Below the pieces are notes generated by a model, which saw only the letters and a list, made by a program, of their open reading frames with translations, was not told the origin of the DNA and made no database searches. The position numbers were made by a program, and so were the translations under genes. A stretch of DNA of 64,000 bases from Gammaproteobacteria bacterium (GTDB lineage Bacteria > Pseudomonadota > Gammaproteobacteria > Arenicellales > Poriferihabitantaceae). Positions 62,241 to 64,000 of the stretch are shown in pieces (position 1 is the stretch's first letter; each line of letters opens with the position of its first letter). The stretch covers positions 1 through 64,000 of the forward strand of contig JAPOSW010000106.1 of the NCBI GenBank assembly GCA_026709505.1. Direction: 5' to 3'.

Positions 62241-62969
62241 ATGACCATTCTCGACCGGCGCCGCACGCAAATACTGGGCCAGATGGGGATAGCGATCTGG
62301 AAGTCGCGTCTGTATCCAGATGAAGGCGCAACCGGGGAAGGTCGGCCAGCAGGGAACAGGATCGAGCTCGTTGAGGAGCCAGAAAACATCGAGATTGTTG
62401 ATTCTGGACAGTTCGCAAATCTTGAAGAGGTTGCTTCCGCAGTGCGTGGGTGCCAACGATGCCCACTTTATCGAGAAAGGAAGAATGCTGTACCCGGGAG
62501 GGGTAATCCTGCCGCTGACTGGATGTTCATCGGGGAAGCTCCGGGGCGGGATGAGGACTTGCAGGGGTTGCCCTTTGTAGGCCGTTCGGGCCAACTGCTG
62601 ACCTCCATGATCAGCGCCTTGGGATTGGCACGTGATCAGGTGTTCATTGCGAATGCCATCAAATGCCGTCCGCCGAATAATCGCGATCCGGCAGAACACG
62701 AGGTCGAACAATGCAAGCCTTATCTCAAGGCGCAGATTGACATGGTTAAACCTCGTGTAATTGTTGCGCTAGGCAGGATCAGCGCTCGGCTGCTGCTCGA
62801 CGCTCACGAAAAAACGCCAATGTCCGAGTTGCGCGGGGCTGTACACAGATACGAAAAGACGGGGATACCGCTCATCGTTACCTACCATCCTGCCTATCTG
62901 CTGAGAAGCCCCGACCAGAAGAGGATCGCATGGCAGGACTTGCTGCTGGCCAGATCTCAAATGAACTGA
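62241..62969 (+). CDS. Uracil-DNA glycosylase family 4-like
   Basis: [75 protein letters not shown]. Confidence 0.92.
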   Translation: MTILDRRRTQILGQMGIAIWKSRLYPDEGATGEGRPAGNRIELVEEPENIEIVDSGQFANLEEVASAVRGCQRCPLYRERKNAVPGRGNPAADWMFIGEAPGRDEDLQGLPFVGRSGQLLTSMISALGLARDQVFIANAIKCRPPNNRDPAEHEVEQCKPYLKAQIDMVKPRVIVALGRISARLLLDAHEKTPMSELRGAVHRYEKTGIPLIVTYHPAYLLRSPDQKRIAWQDLLLARSQMN

Positions 62970-62997
62970 GGCAAATATCGAGAGAACACTTCGACAG

Positions 62998-64000
62998 TCA
63001 TTCTTTTCTGATGATCAGTTTTTGCCCTGCGACGACTTCGGACGAATAGTCCATGCCATTCATTTCCTGAAGTTGCTGTAAAGGAACCCCAAAGAGGCTG
63101 GCGATTCTCTGCAGGCTGTCGTTTTTTCTAACGTAGTAAATACCGTCGCCAACCCTGAGTACAGATTCCCCTGGTTTTCTGCTGGCAATCAGCGATTCAG
63201 CCGCTTTCGATTGCGTTTTTGGATTCTGCAAACTGCTGTTTGCCGAAGCTCCTGCCTCTCCCAAATCGACAGCAGTGACTTCTCCTTCAAACCGGGTTAT
63301 CGGAATACGGAGTGTCTGGCCAGGGTATATCGTGTCTGACTCAAGATTATTCAATCGTTTGATTATTTGGGTCTTGGTGTTGTATCGGGCAGCAATGGCA
63401 TCCAGATACTCGCCTTTCTTTACATGGTGAATGTCCCAGGCCAACTCATCCCAGAGTGCGGTTTTGGCCAGTGTGCCCGACAGCGTCACGGCCAGTTCAG
63501 CAGGGACCGCGATTTGATGGCGGCCAGTCGGGGGGGTCACGCCTCGCAAATACCCCGGATTCAGTTCCTTGAGCAGGTCAGGGTTGAGTGAGAGCAACGA
63601 TGCCAATAGAGCCAAGTCAGTTTGCTGCTTGGCGTCAATCACGGAAATGGTTGCTGTTTTGGGTATGGGGCGGAGATTGACTCCATGCTTTTCCGGATCC
63701 GAGATGATATTGCGAATGGCCACAAACTTTGGCAAGTAAGATCGGGTTTCCCCTGGCAGTTCAAGGTAGGAATACGTTGTCGGACGCTTTGCGCGCAAGT
63801 TTTCATTTATCGCTTTTCGGACACGGCCGGAACCTGCGTTGTAACTGGCTAGGGCTAATTCCCAATCGTTGTCGAATTCGCTCAGCAGGAAAGAGAGATA
63901 GTCCAGAGCAGCTCGAGTGGATTGTATGAAGTCCTTTCGCTCATCGACCCACCAGTCCTGCCGAAGACCGAATCTTTCTCCGGTCGAGGGAATGAATTGC
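62998..64000 (-). CDS. mltD: Lytic transglycosylase with LysM repeats (MltD-like), N-terminus beyond right edge
   Basis: Reading through the right edge gives QFIPSTGERFGLRQDWWVDERKDFIQSTRAALDYLSFLLSEFDNDWELALASYNAGSGRVRKAI; C-terminal LysM motifs (YYVRKNDSLQRIASLFGVPLQQLQEMNGM). Confidence 0.92.
   Translation of the reverse strand, partial: QFIPSTGERFGLRQDWWVDERKDFIQSTRAALDYLSFLLSEFDNDWELALASYNAGSGRVRKAINENLRAKRPTTYSYLELPGETRSYLPKFVAIRNIISDPEKHGVNLRPIPKTATISVIDAKQQTDLALLASLLSLNPDLLKELNPGYLRGVTPPTGRHQIAVPAELAVTLSGTLAKTALWDELAWDIHHVKKGEYLDAIAARYNTKTQIIKRLNNLESDTIYPGQTLRIPITRFEGEVTAVDLGEAGASANSSLQNPKTQSKAAESLIASRKPGESVLRVGDGIYYVRKNDSLQRIASLFGVPLQQLQEMNGMDYSSEVVAGQKLIIRKE

Noticed and set aside
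1-64000. CRISPR arrays
   Set aside because: No regularly spaced direct repeats or cas genes seen.

Overview
Gammaproteobacterial-looking chromosomal window, mostly conserved housekeeping operons: SRP RNA-dnaX-ybaB-recR; truA-trpF-accD-folC-SPOR-cvpA-purF; lpxH/cysS/tRNA-fMet; rimP-nusA-infB-rbfA-truB; uvrB; mtaB-ilvB-ilvH-ilvC-psd-pssA; leuA-UDG; mltD running off the right edge. Accessory DNA sits between these blocks: a glxBCD/glnT-like (N-methylglutamate synthase-type) operon with an XRE-cupin regulator, a phytochelatin synthase-like gene plus DinJ/YafQ toxin-antitoxin pair, a peptide ABC transporter flanked by two CocE/NonD hydrolases, a Phd/PIN pair, an OLD-like ATPase/TOPRIM gene, and several solitary AAA ATPases. 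The main observation is that two accessory insertions are bounded on their far side by a decayed second copy of the housekeeping gene they follow: a ybaB-like copy just before recR, and a uvrB 3'-end-like copy downstream of a frameshifted AAA ATPase. Other points of interest are a leuA leader peptide with five consecutive Leu codons overlapping a perfect hairpin, a TTTCCCG heptamer in the correct frame at a -1 frame junction in the OLD-like gene, a promoter-leader-terminator unit before rimP, and two long perfect palindromes. All assignments were made by eye; no database search was run.
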